DNA of 64,000 nucleotides from Solenopsis invicta. Its lineage: Eukaryota; Arthropoda; Insecta; Hymenoptera; Formicidae. The stretch spans positions 19,276,501 to 19,340,500 of the forward strand of contig NC_052668.1 in NCBI RefSeq assembly GCF_016802725.1, written 5' to 3'. The position numbers were made by a program, and so were the translations under genes. The notes beneath the pieces were generated by a model that had not been told where the DNA came from, searched no databases, and saw nothing but the letters and a program-made list of their open reading frames with translations. Position 1 is the first letter of the stretch. Every line of letters starts with the position of its first letter. Shown here piece after piece: positions 38,200 to 51,176 of the stretch.

Positions 38200-38880
38200 T
38201 TAAGTTACGGCCACTACGCGACGGTTTTGATCCCCAAACGGTAAATACCTCCGCTCCAGTTTTCGATTTTGCGTACGTGCTTGGCAAATACGAATCGGTG
38301 CATTAGCGAGCAGCATTTTTGCAAGCGGATGCTGTAGCTGAAACGCCAGCGGCGAGTCGTGGCACGCCACAATCTGCTCAGATCCGCACGATCGTCGCGC
38401 TTGCACGAAGCCGAGCCCTCGGAGCAGGACCGTTCTTTCTCTTTCTCTCTTTCTGTTTCTTTCTCACTCTCGCTCGTATCGCCCCGTATATACGAGAGGC
38501 AGTGTGAGCATTTATTAATAGAGATTAGAGTCCGGCGTCGTGTGGTGCCGTGTGCAAACGCCCTCACGCAAGACGCGGGACACGCGGGTGAGCGGCAGTC
38601 TGATTCAGAGCCTGTCGCGGAAAAACGATTCTCGCGATCGTGGGATTCTAGGTGGTGAAAAAACAGTGATCGATCGTCCAGCGAGAAATCGAGGGAAAGA
38701 TCGGTTGTGACCGTCGCCGTAGGTCGCATCCGCCGCGCGCCGGTGCGGTTTGATCGGCAAGAGGAGTGCCGATCGCGCTCGTGATCAATCACCTCGATCA
38801 GCCGATCCAGGGTGTTTCGCGGACACAATCGTGCGAGCTCTTTGTGCGGTGCGCGACTTCGTCTTGTCTTTTGTTTGGTA
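38200..38880. promoter_or_regulatory. CpG-rich island 2
   Basis: A second abrupt CpG-rich block, with a pyrimidine-rich TTTCTCTCTTT tract near 38440-38470. A long minus-strand open frame (38214-38828) is rich in Arg, Ser and Cys, overlaps plus-strand frames and lacks domain features. The block is therefore read as promoter or noncoding exon sequence. Confidence 0.4.
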
Positions 38881-39067
38881 CGATTACTTCATCGTAGAGA
38901 AAAAGCCTAAAAAAATAGAAGAATGTCATTCTCCTGCCAAGAGAAGCAATTATTCAATTTGTAGTTCTTTTTTCTTTTAAGTAACGCTTATCTTTCCAAA
39001 TATTTTCTTAATAATCTTAAAATATACTTGTTATTTATTTTAAAACAGATATTACTTATTACTTTCT

Positions 39068-39335
39068 AAGGTTCGGTAGTACTAGTTTAAAAGTTAAAAA
39101 GTTAATAATTTTTAACTTAACTTGGTCAAGTTTTAATGATTTAATTTTTAACTTTAACTAGTTATTTTTTAAGTATGTAAACTTTAATAACTTTTTTCTA
39201 AGTTAAAAATTTATCTATGTAAAAGAAAAAAAATTATAAGAGAAACAATACATTTCCACATAATTCCATAACTTCATTCAGTTAAAAAAATATATCAACT
39301 TACTCAACCCTACTTATTTCAAATATTTCATCAGT
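39068..39335. repeat. AT-rich MITE-like element, AAGTTAA family
   Basis: The left part (GTTCGGTAGTACTAGTTTAA) and the right part (complement AGGGTTGAGTAAGTTGATAT) are weakly inverted. The interior matches 23411-23600 over about 150 nt (AAAAGTTAAAAAGTTAATAA and following). Confidence 0.5.
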
Positions 39336-39985
39336 TTATAAACATCAAATTTATTCAAAATATATTCTGAATTCTAATAATTTATTCAATCAAAAATATT
39401 ACGTTAAAACAAAAATTCAATACTTATTCTGACTTTTCTTTGATACAATTTTATAATATTCTTCGAAAGAATATAAATTCTTTTTTTCAGTATATAAATA
39501 AATTTTTTTAAAATTTGTGATGAATATATTTTAAGACAATTATCAAGAAAATTTTTTTAAGATAATCTAGTTATTTACGAGAAGAAAAAATCAAGTAAAC
39601 GTTTTTCCTACCAAAAGAATTGATATTTTCTTTATCTGTAGAGGATGTCTCTAAAATTCAAGTTAGACAATTTCCTTTAGAGAATCGTGTCGTTTGAATC
39701 AACGTGTCTTTAGTACGCCAAAAATTGCTAATTGTCGAAGCAAATACGGTGGAATGTGTACTAAAACTCATCGCGAGATCGTTCATGACTGTCGATCGAT
39801 TACAATAACTGGAACTTCCCGTTCGCTAGCCCGAGTTCTCTCCGCGAGTAATTTCGCTCTATCTTGCTAACAGATTCGAAATTGCCAATCTACCAAACGG
39901 AATTTCCGCGCAGAATGTTCCAGTAGAATTACCTCTCTAACGTTTTCACTCTTCTTTCCGAAATTAAAGAAAATTGGACTTCTAA

Positions 39986-40200
39986 CACAGACAAAAAAAA
40001 ACTAGTATTAAATCAACAATTTATTGTTTCATATAAGTAAGCAAAAATATAAATGTTCTTGAAAAAATTTAATAATATTAAACAGACGTAATTTGCTTAC
40101 ATGAAGAAATTTTGTTTATCAAATTTTTTCAAGATTTCATATTCTTGCTTATATGAAACAATAAATTGTTCATTCGATACTAATTCTTTTCTGTTGACAG
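39986..40200. repeat. Foldback element
   Basis: Left arm with AACAATTTATTGTTTCATAT (40014-40033) and right arm with the complement (40150-40169), continuing to matching CTTGAAAAAATTT segments. The outer ends CACAGACAAAA and TTTTCTGTTGACAG are also roughly inverted. About 215 bp, noncoding. Confidence 0.75.
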
Positions 40201-40290
40201 ATTGCCTTCGCAATTACAGATTTTATTACGGATTTTTGACGTAAATAAAACTTTGTGACTATCAAACATGTTTAATGATGCCCGAAGATG

Positions 40291-40675
40291 CACTAAAAAA
40301 GTTTTTTTAAGTATATATTTATTTTAATATCATTTTCTTGATGTAAATAAATATGAGCTAGTATAAAATTATTTTTAAACTTGGGAAATATTTTTTTAAA
40401 TCAAATGAATAATGCATTAAGAAAAAAATTTTTTGATAAACTAAATTATTTAATTTAGTTCGACTAAATATTAGATTGATTCAACAATTACTTAGTTGCA
40501 CAAAAAAAATATAATTTATGTCAATCATTAACATTTTTTGATAAAAAATTGACTAAACCAACTCAAAATGTAGTTGAACGTATCAAGCTGAATATTTTAG
40601 TTTTTCAGCAAATTTTTTTTCTCAGTGTGTTAAAATAAATATATTTACTTAAACATAAAAAAAATTTTTTTAGTG
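40291..40675. repeat. Foldback element with CACTAAAAAA termini
   Basis: CACTAAAAAAGTTTTTTTAA on the left and AAAAAAATTTTTTTAGTG on the right. The inner AAGTATATATTTATTTTAA pairs with TTAAAATAAATATATTTACTT. About 385 bp, lying only 90 bp after the previous foldback. Confidence 0.7.
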
Positions 40676-40859
40676 TAGTCGTAGAGAGATAAATATCTGA
40701 ACGTTTAACATTTAACGCTCGGTTTCATAATTTACTATTAATAAACTTTGACGCGTAATATTATATATTTGTACGCGTAATATTATATACTTGTACAAAA
40801 CTGCAAAATTTTATAATCTCATGTTTATTTAAGTCGGCGCCTCTCATTTTGACCGTGAT

Positions 40860-41640
40860 ATATTTGGAGAGTGCGAGCGAACGGAAAGTTCAAAACGTAA
40901 GCTGAAACCATCCACAGCGAATGATCTTAAACAGAATGTGGCTAAGCCGCAAGAATTCTGATATTCCAGATAATTAATTCCGATACGCATCTCTTCTCTC
41001 CCTCGCCGCGCCCAATGTCGGCGACGTCCCGTAGACGCTCAAGGATGTGACCGCGGGCCTCGCGGAAGACAAGAAAGTTGAAAGAAACGACGAAACCTGG
41101 AATTAAAGATAAAGTTAGAAGATGCAACGTCTCACGTGGCCGCTCGTCGCGGCGTGCTAAAAGAAATAGCATAGAGCATTTATCCTCGCGAGTATCGCTG
41201 CTGCGAGTTCGGAGTTCGGACGATCGCGGCTGATCGCGACGACGGTGACTCACTAATTGTGCGCGCGCGAACGGAAACACACTAATATGGCATAGGCAGC
41301 GGCCGGGGGCACGAATCTCGTACTCGTCGACGAATGATGTTAGTGCTGCTGCTGTGCATCGTCATGAAGATAGCAGAGATCTCCGTGGGCCGACAGCCGC
41401 CGCCGCCGCCGCTGCCGCCAGCAGCCACTTGCTGCGACAGGCGGTGCGGCCGATGCAGGCGATACGAGAGTTCGTGTAGGCGCCTTCGTCGCCAATCCCG
41501 CCAATCCTACGACGATAATAAATACATCGGACGAAAACGTAAGGACGTACCCCATCGCATCCCGCAGATCCCGTTGCGCCGAGCGTTCGCGTTACGCCCT
41601 CGTTTCCCGCGCTAACATATCTACCATATCTACTTGGATT
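40860..41640. promoter_or_regulatory. CpG-rich island 3
   Basis: CpG-rich block with GCCGCCGCC and GCTGCTGCT simple triplets (41336-41420). Frames through it on both strands are compositionally biased. Candidate promoter or noncoding exon of the downstream RUSC gene. Confidence 0.4.
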
Positions 41641-41724
41641 CAATTCGATGTAATTCCGCGCTTAATGTAGGACAGTGCCGTCACCAGTCGCTGCTGGTCA
41701 CTGCCGTCACTGTGCCCCACTGTG

Positions 41725-41827
41725 CCCAACGAAAAATCACCTATCGAATCGACATCGAAACGATCAATGCGACGAATCGATATTAATAATCGATTCGATG
41801 TCGATTCCATTATTATTTCTCACTCGT
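41725..41827. repeat. Short MITE, CCCAACGAAAAAT family, copy 1
   Basis: It begins CCCAACGAAAAATCAC, followed by CGAATCGACATCGAAACGA and its inverted form around 41791-41815, and ends in ATTATTTCTCACT. It matches the element at 57855-57959 in order and spacing. Confidence 0.65.
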
Positions 41828-42239
41828 CAAAGCACTATTTTTTTCATCGTAGGGAAAATAATTTATTAATTAATTACTTACAGAAATGTAGATTTTTGCA
41901 AGGTTGAATCAAATTGAAATGAATTTTCTATTTGAATACTAAAAAAAATTTAGCAGTCAAAGAAATTAAATGCGGAAGATTTTTTTAAATGCGATTAAAA
42001 GCGCGCGAACAAAACAAATATAATTTTTTTCTTATTTTTCGTTGTACTTTTTGCATTTGATCTTAATAGATTCATATACGTACAATAATATATTTTGATG
42101 GGGGTTGAAAAAAAAGAAGCACGAGTTGCAGCAAGTGCGCAAAGGATTGAAAGGAATAAATCGAATTCCACTCGATTGTACAACGAACTTTTCTGCCTCT
42201 CCTTGCGATGATTCAAGATGTGGTGGGATAAAATCAAAC

Positions 42240-42960
42240 GTAATCAAACGACAGCTGTTTCGTATACTTACTTAAATTCCGAATCTCTATTTACACGTTG
42301 GAAGTTGGAACGTCGATTAATGCGAGAGAAGGGAAGGGGGAAGGGGGAAGGGATCAATATCCGAACAACTGACGTGCTCGAGTGTGTCTCTCGCGTCAAG
42401 TGCAGACTGTGCAGAGAAGACGCGAAAAGGTGCAAGGAAGAGCGTGCAATTGCTGCGTGCAGTGCAGTAAGTGCAGCGGTGACGTCTTCTCGTGTCGGTC
42501 TCGCTGGGTCTCGCAGAATACGCGTGAATACGCGTGACCATAACCGTGATTGACCGTGATTGTAAATGCGACGAGTCGCTCCCGGACGGAATCCCCAGGA
42601 ATCGCCGCGATTACGTGCGCTGCGAGTGCGCGGAATCGTTCGCTCCAGGTTGCCGAGTAGAAGGGAGAAAGAGGGAGATGCTCCGAGGCGCGCGCTACGT
42701 GGGACTGAGGTTACGAAAGTCTTACGATGCGCGAGTCGTACCTTTCCGCGACTTTTATGACGCGAGCCGATGAACCGTCCGTGAGTCTTACTACGTTCTT
42801 ACCAATATCGCTGAAAATCACGACGTAAACAACCCCCGTAAGTAATCCCCGCAAACCCCTCTCGAGTGTCGCGAAGCGAACTCGTCGCTTCTTCAATTCG
42901 CATACCTTCACCGCGCCTCTTCGCGATCGTTCATTCAATGACTTTACGTGGGAAGCGAAA
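42240..42960. promoter_or_regulatory. CpG-rich island 4, proximal to RUSC coding start
   Basis: CpG-rich DNA ending about 150 bp before the first RUSC coding exon. Donor-like GCA/GTAAGT (about 42477) and CCC/GTAAGT (about 42838) could end a noncoding exon spliced to the acceptor at 43079-43081. No TATA box is obvious. Confidence 0.4.
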
Positions 42961-43104
42961 TTGCGTTACGCACCTACCTTGGAATTTACCATACACTTGG
43001 TTATGACATGCGTCTTTATGTACTGGATTATATAAACACGTTTACTTTTCTCGCTGTACGATGACCCAAATTCCTCTGCAGTCGCAGGAGAAGGCGTAAC
43101 AGTG

Positions 43105-46100
43105 ATGATGGAAGAGCCACAGACGCCAGGTTCGGATTGCAATTCCAACCCGGCGACAGATTCCATTCAGCAGGATCTGGTCGGCTCGGAGTTTATTCAG
43201 GACAATGTTGAATATCAATGGTTTATTGATTATGGGTAAGTGTTCTGCCACTTAACTGTTTGTTTTGGCGATACTATTGTAGCCTTGACACATACTTAAC
43301 TTACAGCTATAGAGATGGAGGTTTGCATATCCATCCCAGTGTCCTCTCATCGCTTTCCGCATCCTACACTCCCAAGGATCTGGGCTATTACGACGACCTT
43401 GCTCGTAATTTGGACGCTAATCTGGCAGAGATCGACATGGAGAGCTTTCGCACAGCGGATATTCACACCCTCCTTACAGCTCTGCCAGTCATGTGCACGG
43501 AACCAGTTCAGCATTCTGAGGTAAAGACAACATAAATTAATTCTTATTATTGCAACTTTATTCAAAGCAAATGTAAATTGACGGATGCCAAATATGAGGA
43601 TGCATATCATGGAAACTATAATATTTCCATACACGAGATGCCTCTAACGTCATTAATTAGTCATTTATGACGATGTTAAAAATGACATCCACATATTGTA
43701 AAAGTGATATGAATTTGCTATAGCCACATATGTTACATAGATGTAGAAAGTATGTCATTTTCATATTTCATTGGATCTATATTTGACTGCTATTTAGTTT
43801 TTTAGTATGCAATTATAATACTGAATGCACTAAATTGGTGATTAATAATATTGCTAGTACATCATCGATTAAATAGTAAACTATCTGGCTGGTAAATATT
43901 GGTACAAAGTAATGTAACGTCAATAATTAAAAATAATTAACTAATGATTTCAAAATGACCATACTCGCTACTTGAGATCAGTTTCATATTTATGTTATCA
44001 TCTTGCGACAGTTCACATAGAATTTCATATTAAAATAGAAATTCAATTTTGCTCACTTTCGCGTTGTTTTAGTTTAAAATTTTTTATATATAATATTCTA
44101 AGTCTCGTATGTATTCCATTATCGCCACAGTTTAACTGTCAAAGGGAACAGTATGCCAGTATATCTGGATCTGTCATGGAAAAGCTTGACATCGGTTCCT
44201 CCATCAGCCCTCATACCAGTAGTCAGGTATGACAACGGCTGACGAAAGCACGAACCCAATTGCTGTAAACTGTGTTCCCCATACATCTGACATTTAATAA
44301 AACTTATTAACAATCTTATGTCCACTTTATATTTTTTGCATGGCTATAAAAGTGTGTTGTAATAATTGAAGGATTTCTTGAGAAAAATCAAAAAAGTCCA
44401 AAAGTTAAATTTTTAGCTAATAAAAAACTTCTCATTTTTAAACCAGTTATTGTATAAATAGGATAATTTTTCTTCAGACATTTAGGTATAAGAACAAAGC
44501 TGCAGGCTTTGATTAATATTTTGATGATTTATTTAAAAAAGAAAAACAAACTTTTGGATTTGTTTGGTTCTTGCGAAAATTTTATATTTTTTACCTATTT
44601 ATATTTACATTCTTCTTATTTTCGATTTGATTTGACATCAAAACAAAATTGTTCGTGATGTGATACTATTGACAGAAAATATTATATAGTCCAAATTTTG
44701 TTAAAACTTGTTTGGTTTTTGTAAAAAATCCTTCAGTTAAATTTAGTTAATATTAATGAAATTTTAATAATTTCTAATAAGTTTCTAGCCAATAACTTAA
44801 TTAGGGTCACTACATCAATTAATGATTAAATAAGAAATTAAACCAGTCGATGAACAAATAAAAGTAACATCATAATTACATTTTTAAGTAAACAAAATGA
44901 TATAAATATTTCAATCAAATTTGTATAAAAATTAGATATAAAAAATATTAATTTGTAATTCATTATTTTGAAGTCTTATTATTTTAATATTTTTCTTAAA
45001 CAATCATTTACTGATATTTGTTTAACAACTGATGCAATAATCCTACAAAATCTTATTTAATCTTAATTAAAGTCTCGGCTAGTACTACATAGATGTGTAT
45101 TATAAAAAAATTAATTTTATAATTCTACAAGTATGTATCAATTATGTATTATTATTCAAAGGGAGAAGATTCTGCATGTTCTACCACCGATACGATATCC
45201 ATATGCAAGTCGTCGTTGCTATTTTCTCCAGTAAAAGAGACCCCAATGCTACCACCAGGTGGTAGTTACAGCGTAGATTCGCTGGACTGTGAAGACATGT
45301 TACTCACTTGTCAAACGAATAATAAAAACAATTACACTATTGCTTTTGAAGGCAGCATGACTATGTATTCGGATGGCTCTCAAGATTTTGAAAATCATGG
45401 TAATGTATATAGAAACACAGAATAATACAAATTATTTTCAAATGTTTACTAGAAAAAAAACAGTATTAAATATTAATATGTCGAGGCTATAATAGTTTTT
45501 TAAATGGGACGAATTTCAAGATTACGAATGACAGGACTAATATTTTTTTCTTAAGATATTACAAGGAATTTATCATTAAAATTTTTATCAGAGAGTTTAG
45601 GGATTTATTTAAGCGAGGAATTATATTAAAAAATAAAGGTATTTTAAAAATGTTCTTTTTTTTCTGTGTAATTGAAAATAATTTATCTTGAAATTTGTCC
45701 ACATTTTTTTCTGTATTTCTTTAATTGCTCATTATTATTTTTAGACAAGCACAAGATGTATGAATCACCAGATGTATTTTATGATAAATCGAAAGACATG
45801 AAAGCAATGTTGGATATGTCAATGGCATGTTCAGACTCAAAGATATATACGACATGGAGCAATCTAAAACATTCCTCTATGAACAAAGTAATAACTCGTC
45901 ATCCTTCTGGTAACAATAATACGATACCAGATATCTCACATAGTAGTGCTAATCTGACGCTCGGTGGGATGAATAAGCGGAGTCAAAGTTTACCGGATCT
46001 GTCTCGCGTTCATGAATTCCAGCATACAAATATACCTCTTAATTTTAGTGTAAGTGTAGATACAAATAAATTTATTTACGCGACTTAATAATCAGTACTT

Positions 46101-49100
46101 TGCATAATCTCGTAATTAATTTTATTTTTATAGGTTGATTCCGCTGAATCAAGCAATCATATGCAGCGGTTGCACAGTTCTGGATCCGCTATGAGTCGTT
46201 CGACAAACGCGGATAGTTCGGACAACGGGGAAAATACTGGTGCAAAGAAGCTGCAAAATCTAAGTCTTGTCAGACTGTTCATGAAGCAAAAGAGCATGAG
46301 CGTAGAGGGAATGAGTCTTACCTTGGACCAGTCTGATTCCGTTAGCGACAATGGTGGTTGGCCCACTAGTAACAGCGGCAGCGACAGCGCGACGAACACA
46401 AACACTCAGATACAACGGCAAAATGGTCAGGACATCTGCGAGCGTCGCGTACCTGAAAACGATTTCTCTATAAATTGGATCAAGCGCGACATGGCTAATA
46501 ATATTGATATGGAAAGTCAGAGGGATAGCTTGAACGTTTTAAAGTGTGCGGCACGGAACAAAGATGATAAAGTCGAAATGACGTCATCCGCATCGGTGGA
46601 AGAACTTTCGGAGAGTATGTCCAAATCGGGTTCTACGAGCGATCAGCAGAGTTTCGATATCAATAGTCCGTTTGAACAGAAGCACGGATGGGCTGACTTA
46701 ATGGAAAAGAAACACCCAATTTGTCGAACAACAGGAATACAAGCGAGTGCAGAGATGGAGGATAACGCGGCTCAAACTTCTCTAATATTTACCTCGCTGA
46801 AGGAGAAACACGGTCCTCTTTTTCAAGAAACAATAATCAACAAGAAGCCCGTGTACGTTGTGTATCCTAATTATACATTGCCCGACCTGTCGTTTCTCAA
46901 GATCAGAGATACCAAAATTGATAACGTCGCGTTAAAACCGCACACATTTGACAGAAATAAAATGGAGTGGAAACGCACCGTTCGTTCCGGTAGACCATTT
47001 TCATGTAACGATATTGACGCTTTACGACAGCGCGGATTTGCGCATGTAAAGGACTGGGAGTCGCTGACATTCCTCCTGCCTTATGAATACAAAAAAATCT
47101 TGCACGACGTACCGGAAGTATCGAGATACATCAATATCAATGAGGAAGTCAAGCGACCTCTGTTCTGTTTGTCTCCACCGATGCGTCATAGGACACGGCC
47201 GATCAGTGAAATTATACCGAACACTTCATCAACGAGCAGCACTGCGACGCAGCCATCTTCCGGATATAGAGGCTCGTCGACGATTTTAACCGACTCCTCG
47301 ACGAATCAGCAGCCATTATCGAACAACGCGATCAATCCGTTATATTTATATCGCTATGACAGTATTAGCTCGGAAGCCGGTTTGATGAACAATGATAAGA
47401 AGATGCACAGACTCAATCAAACGAGGCAGGCGTATCCGTCTCTTCCAAAGCGATCTGTATCATTGCCGCAAGGTGAGGGTGAAGCTGATTTCAATAACGG
47501 CAGAGTACCACCACGACCACCGTTACCGAGGAGCATCTTGCGAAAGAACAAGGTTCTCGCGAGTAAACGGTACAGTATGTTTGAGATGGGAGATGTGGGC
47601 GAACAATCGGAAGAATCTGTGGAAGTAAACAAGAGAATGTCCTTGCAAGAGCCATATTATATGAATAATGATTTGCAGTTATTATGCCGCGAAAGAACAA
47701 TCGATTCGGAGAAAGATGTCGACGAGACGGAAGCGGAGAGGTATCTTAAGGAAAAATTAAACGACATTACGAATAATACAAATGTGGAGTCGGAAACTTC
47801 TCAACACAGCGAGGATGACATCAAGCAATTAGAAGAATATTTGAAACGCAGTGCAATCTCGTCGCAAAGCAGCGACGGAGATATTGACAATGAAGTTAAA
47901 GTGAGATCGTACGTAAGGAAGTTTTTGGCTTTGAGGATGAACAAGGATCCACTTGTTAAAAATATTGATATGGGGGAGTCGCAAAGAAAAACCGTCAGTT
48001 TTGCTTTACATCAAAGAAAAAAGCTGGACACTAAGCTAAATAATTTGAATGCTATCGTAAATGAGCAAAATCACGAGCAGGCAGCTGAGGATAGATTGAT
48101 AGAGTTGGAAGAGAAGAAAAAAATGGTGTTGTCTGTAAATAGAGCAGTGGATCTTTTATTGAAGTATTGGAACGCTGATTCGAATCATAGTCGTCCGAAT
48201 TCTAACGAAAGAAATGAGTGCGCGCAGATCTGCCTTAGTAATTTGTGTCCGGCTTTATACGCTATTATGTCAGATGGCTTGAAACCCCATTTGAATTCTA
48301 CTTTCGGACCAATTGCTAATAGCGTTTGGCAGGTCGTCGAAGCGAGTTCTCAACAAGGACCTCTTACAAAGACGCTGAACGAATTGGTGCAGAGAATTAA
48401 TGGCGAAGATGTTATTACAGAAGGAATGTTAAAGTTCCACGCATTTGTATTTGGCTTGCTAAATTTAAGAGCATTGGATGCATGGTTTGCTTATTTATGT
48501 ACGCGTGAATCAATTTTACGGAAACATTACAGTAACAACAGTTTATTCGTCGCGGCTTTGGCCAATGCCAATGTCCGAGAAGTTGTTGATTCGTTATTAT
48601 ACATCCTGAATCCGCTTGCATTCTGTCCATTTCATTTGGATCTTCTATATCAGTATCGGCAACTGCAAAACAGTTTTGGAAATTTGAATAATTATACTAT
48701 GAATGCCATGAGCTTTAGAAATACCGATTTGACTATGAAAGACCTCGAAAGTGACGAAATGGAATCTCGCGGGATGGTTCCCAGTCCAAAAAAGACAAGA
48801 CCAAAGTCTTGCATCGCTTACAACATGGATGATAAATATAGCATCGTGCATAAAGGCGATATTCAGAATGCGAAGAAACGTTTCAGTGCCATAAATCCGA
48901 AGGCGTTCTACGCATTGGACAAATTGACTTCCGAAGATTCCGAAGATTACACGGATAGTCTAGAACATTCCCCTTTAAGTAAGAAGGCAAGCAAGCAGCA
49001 GCCGCAATCTAAACTGTTCAGTCCCGATACTAAATCGAGTAACGACAATGGTGTCCCTACCGAAACAAAGTTCAAAAAGCTGCAAGAAAAATGGGAATTG

Positions 49101-50255
49101 ATGATTGGTAAGGAAGGCAATAAAACTCAACCTACTGTGATGACTCCCCCTTCACCAGTACGAACATATGGAGCGTTGGGAAAGTCCAAAATACCTAGAT
49201 TGCTCACGTCACCAGTGAAGCAATCTAATGTCGCGACGAATCTTGGGAAAGCATCGAAATCGCCTGTATCTCCGGGAATCTCTTCGTTAAAGAAACCCGC
49301 GAACCTTCCTACAGCAAAGACAACTCTAAAGAAACCTACGGATGCAAAAGCGAGAGATGTGACGCGTCGTACCAGTCGCGTTGATCAGGATACTCTAGGC
49401 ATAACGCGAACTCACACAGCACGTCCGAGTTCTTTACCATACAAATCGCACGGAGCAACGTCCAGTGACAAGAATCTAGTCTCGCCTCACAGACGAGCCG
49501 TTTCGACCTCTCTACCGCGACCAACTGTTACCACTGTTTCAAAAACGCCAGTTTCGAAACATTCACACAAGTGAGTATCGAATATTTTACGAGCACACAT
49601 GTATTAGTTTTTTTTTTTTTAAATTTTTCTATTATCTTTCCAGTGTTGGGCATTAATCGATTAATTTATTTGTTAACTAACATAATCGACTAAAAATTAA
49701 TAATAGGCATAATTATAATTTATTGCAACAATTTATTTTAATTCATTCATTTTATTGATTAAAAAAATGGTTAATTTATATCTCAAGAAAAATTTCAATA
49801 GTTTATATCGTTTATAACTAAAAATTAAATTTTTAGTCCAAATTATTTATTGATGAATTAATTAAATTTTGCCCAACACTATTCTTTTGGTTCGAATTTT
49901 ACATTGGTTGCCAATATTATTCATCTGTACGAGCGATATTACAAGTGAAGCAATATAAGTTTTATTTGTATGTTTGTTTACACTACGCTTTTGTGTTATT
50001 TCTGTTTTATATTTTAGCTTTTTTTCTTTTGCTCTCTTTATCTTTAGATACGTACGATAACGATTCGCGCGTCTCGATTGCAGAGAAGTCCGTACTCTCA
50101 CTCACAGGATACCGTCGGACACCGGTCACCTCTCGTTCACGGAGGGTGAAAGACTGAAAGTAATATTGGAAGTGGACAATAAGTGGTTACTGTGCGCGAA
50201 AGGTGAACGAAGAGGTCTAGTACCTCGAGCGTGTGTACGCAGCGTTCAAACTTAG
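43105..50255 (+). CDS. RUSC: RUSC-type RUN and SH3 domain protein
   Basis: Insect member of the RUSC1/RUSC2 (iporin) family, adaptors known in vertebrates to bind Rab1/AP-4 and to act in vesicle transport and signalling. Exons: 43105-43235, 43307-43520, 44131-44226, 45162-45399, 45745-46049, 46134-49570 and 50084-50255, giving 1530 residues. The N-terminus carries VEYQWFIDYGYRDGGLHIHP. A long low-complexity Ser-rich linker follows, including SQSLPDLS and PPRPPLPRSILRK. The RUN domain spans about residues 990-1175 (VLSVNRAVDLLLKYW to HLDLLYQYRQLQ). Basic Ser/Pro-rich sequence follows, and the last exon supplies an SH3 domain (TGHLSFTEGERLKVILEV, then NKWLLCAKGERRGLVPRA). The frame is open from the acceptor at 43082 to the chosen ATG pair, so a more upstream start cannot be excluded. 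Several CpG islands upstream suggest alternative promoters. Confidence 0.88.
49641..49880. repeat. hAT-like MITE with CAGTGTTGGGCA termini
   Basis: CAGTGTTGGGCATTAATCGA on the left and TTTTGCCCAACACT on the right flank an AT-rich interior full of TTAATTA words. About 240 bp inside the last RUSC intron. The terminal sequence resembles hAT ends, but the flanking 8-mers (TATCTTTC and ATTCTTTT) are only partly alike, so a target duplication is unproven. Confidence 0.65.
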
Positions 50256-50856
50256 CCCCTCTTCTCGACAACCTTTCGCGATCGTAATTGTAACCGTGAT
50301 CCCATCCGAACAGCAGCAAACGTAACTGTAATCTCACCCTCGAACGTGACACGAAGATGAACAAGTTGCGAGGACAAGTTGAAAAGTTCAAATTATACTT
50401 AAATACCCCGGGGACGAAACAAGTGATGTACAGTGTATTAAAATTGTTTTTAAGTCGTATGATGTAATATGCATATTATAACGCGCTTGTAAAGTTACTT
50501 TTAATCAAAGTTTACCCGAGAATACTTCATTTTTATCGAAACATGCGACAGTAGTATTATCGCTAGCGGCGCCATCGAAGACAGAGAGATATCGCCTAGT
50601 CATAGATTTTTTTAGATATTGTTTTTATTTAGATTCATTTATTTTAGGACGATGTACAAACGCGAGGGTAACGCGTTTCAACATATCCTCGACGAGAAAA
50701 AGCAAACAGTGTGTACTAATCTACACATATTACGAATGTGTGTATGTAACTGTGATCCTAGGAAATAGGTGATTAAGTTTATTAGTGCGAAAGCGCCAAA
50801 TGTATATTTTGTTTTGATGTTTATATATTGTGACTGTGAGTTTTAATTCATTGATT

Positions 50857-50862
50857 AATAAA
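50857..50862 (+). terminator. Poly(A) signal of the RUSC gene
   Basis: AATAAA followed shortly by a GT-rich stretch (GCATTGTGTG), a typical cleavage-site context. Confidence 0.55.
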
Positions 50863-51110
50863 TCGCATTGTGTGCAAGTAAAGCTTTGTTTTATAAAACA
50901 AAGTTGTATTTCTGCATAATACGAATCAATCAATGAACTAAAAAAGACTCACCTTTTGATATTTATTTATGTTCAAATTTTTCGCATCGCGCATTGACGA
51001 TCCATCATTCTAATTTAAGCCATTCATGGCATGCACCTTGCGATGGCGGCGATCACATTTTTTACATGCTTCATGTATTTCCTGATACATTATATTATAT
51101 ATACATATAT

Positions 51111-51112
<2 letters not shown>

Positions 51113-51170
<58 letters not shown>

Positions 51171-51176
51171 GTATGT
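51113..51176. repeat. TA/TATG compound microsatellite
   Basis: A long TA run followed by four to five TATG units. Confidence 0.9.

Noticed and set aside
38214..38828. 204-codon minus-strand open frame
   Set aside because: It lies in a CpG-rich island, overlaps plus-strand open frames, and is rich in Arg, Ser and Cys without domain, homology or splice context. It is most likely noncoding promoter or exon sequence.
41334..41643. Arg/Pro/Ala-rich open frames over GCC and GCT triplets
   Set aside because: Several overlapping frames on both strands arise from triplet repeats in a CpG island; no protein family recognised.
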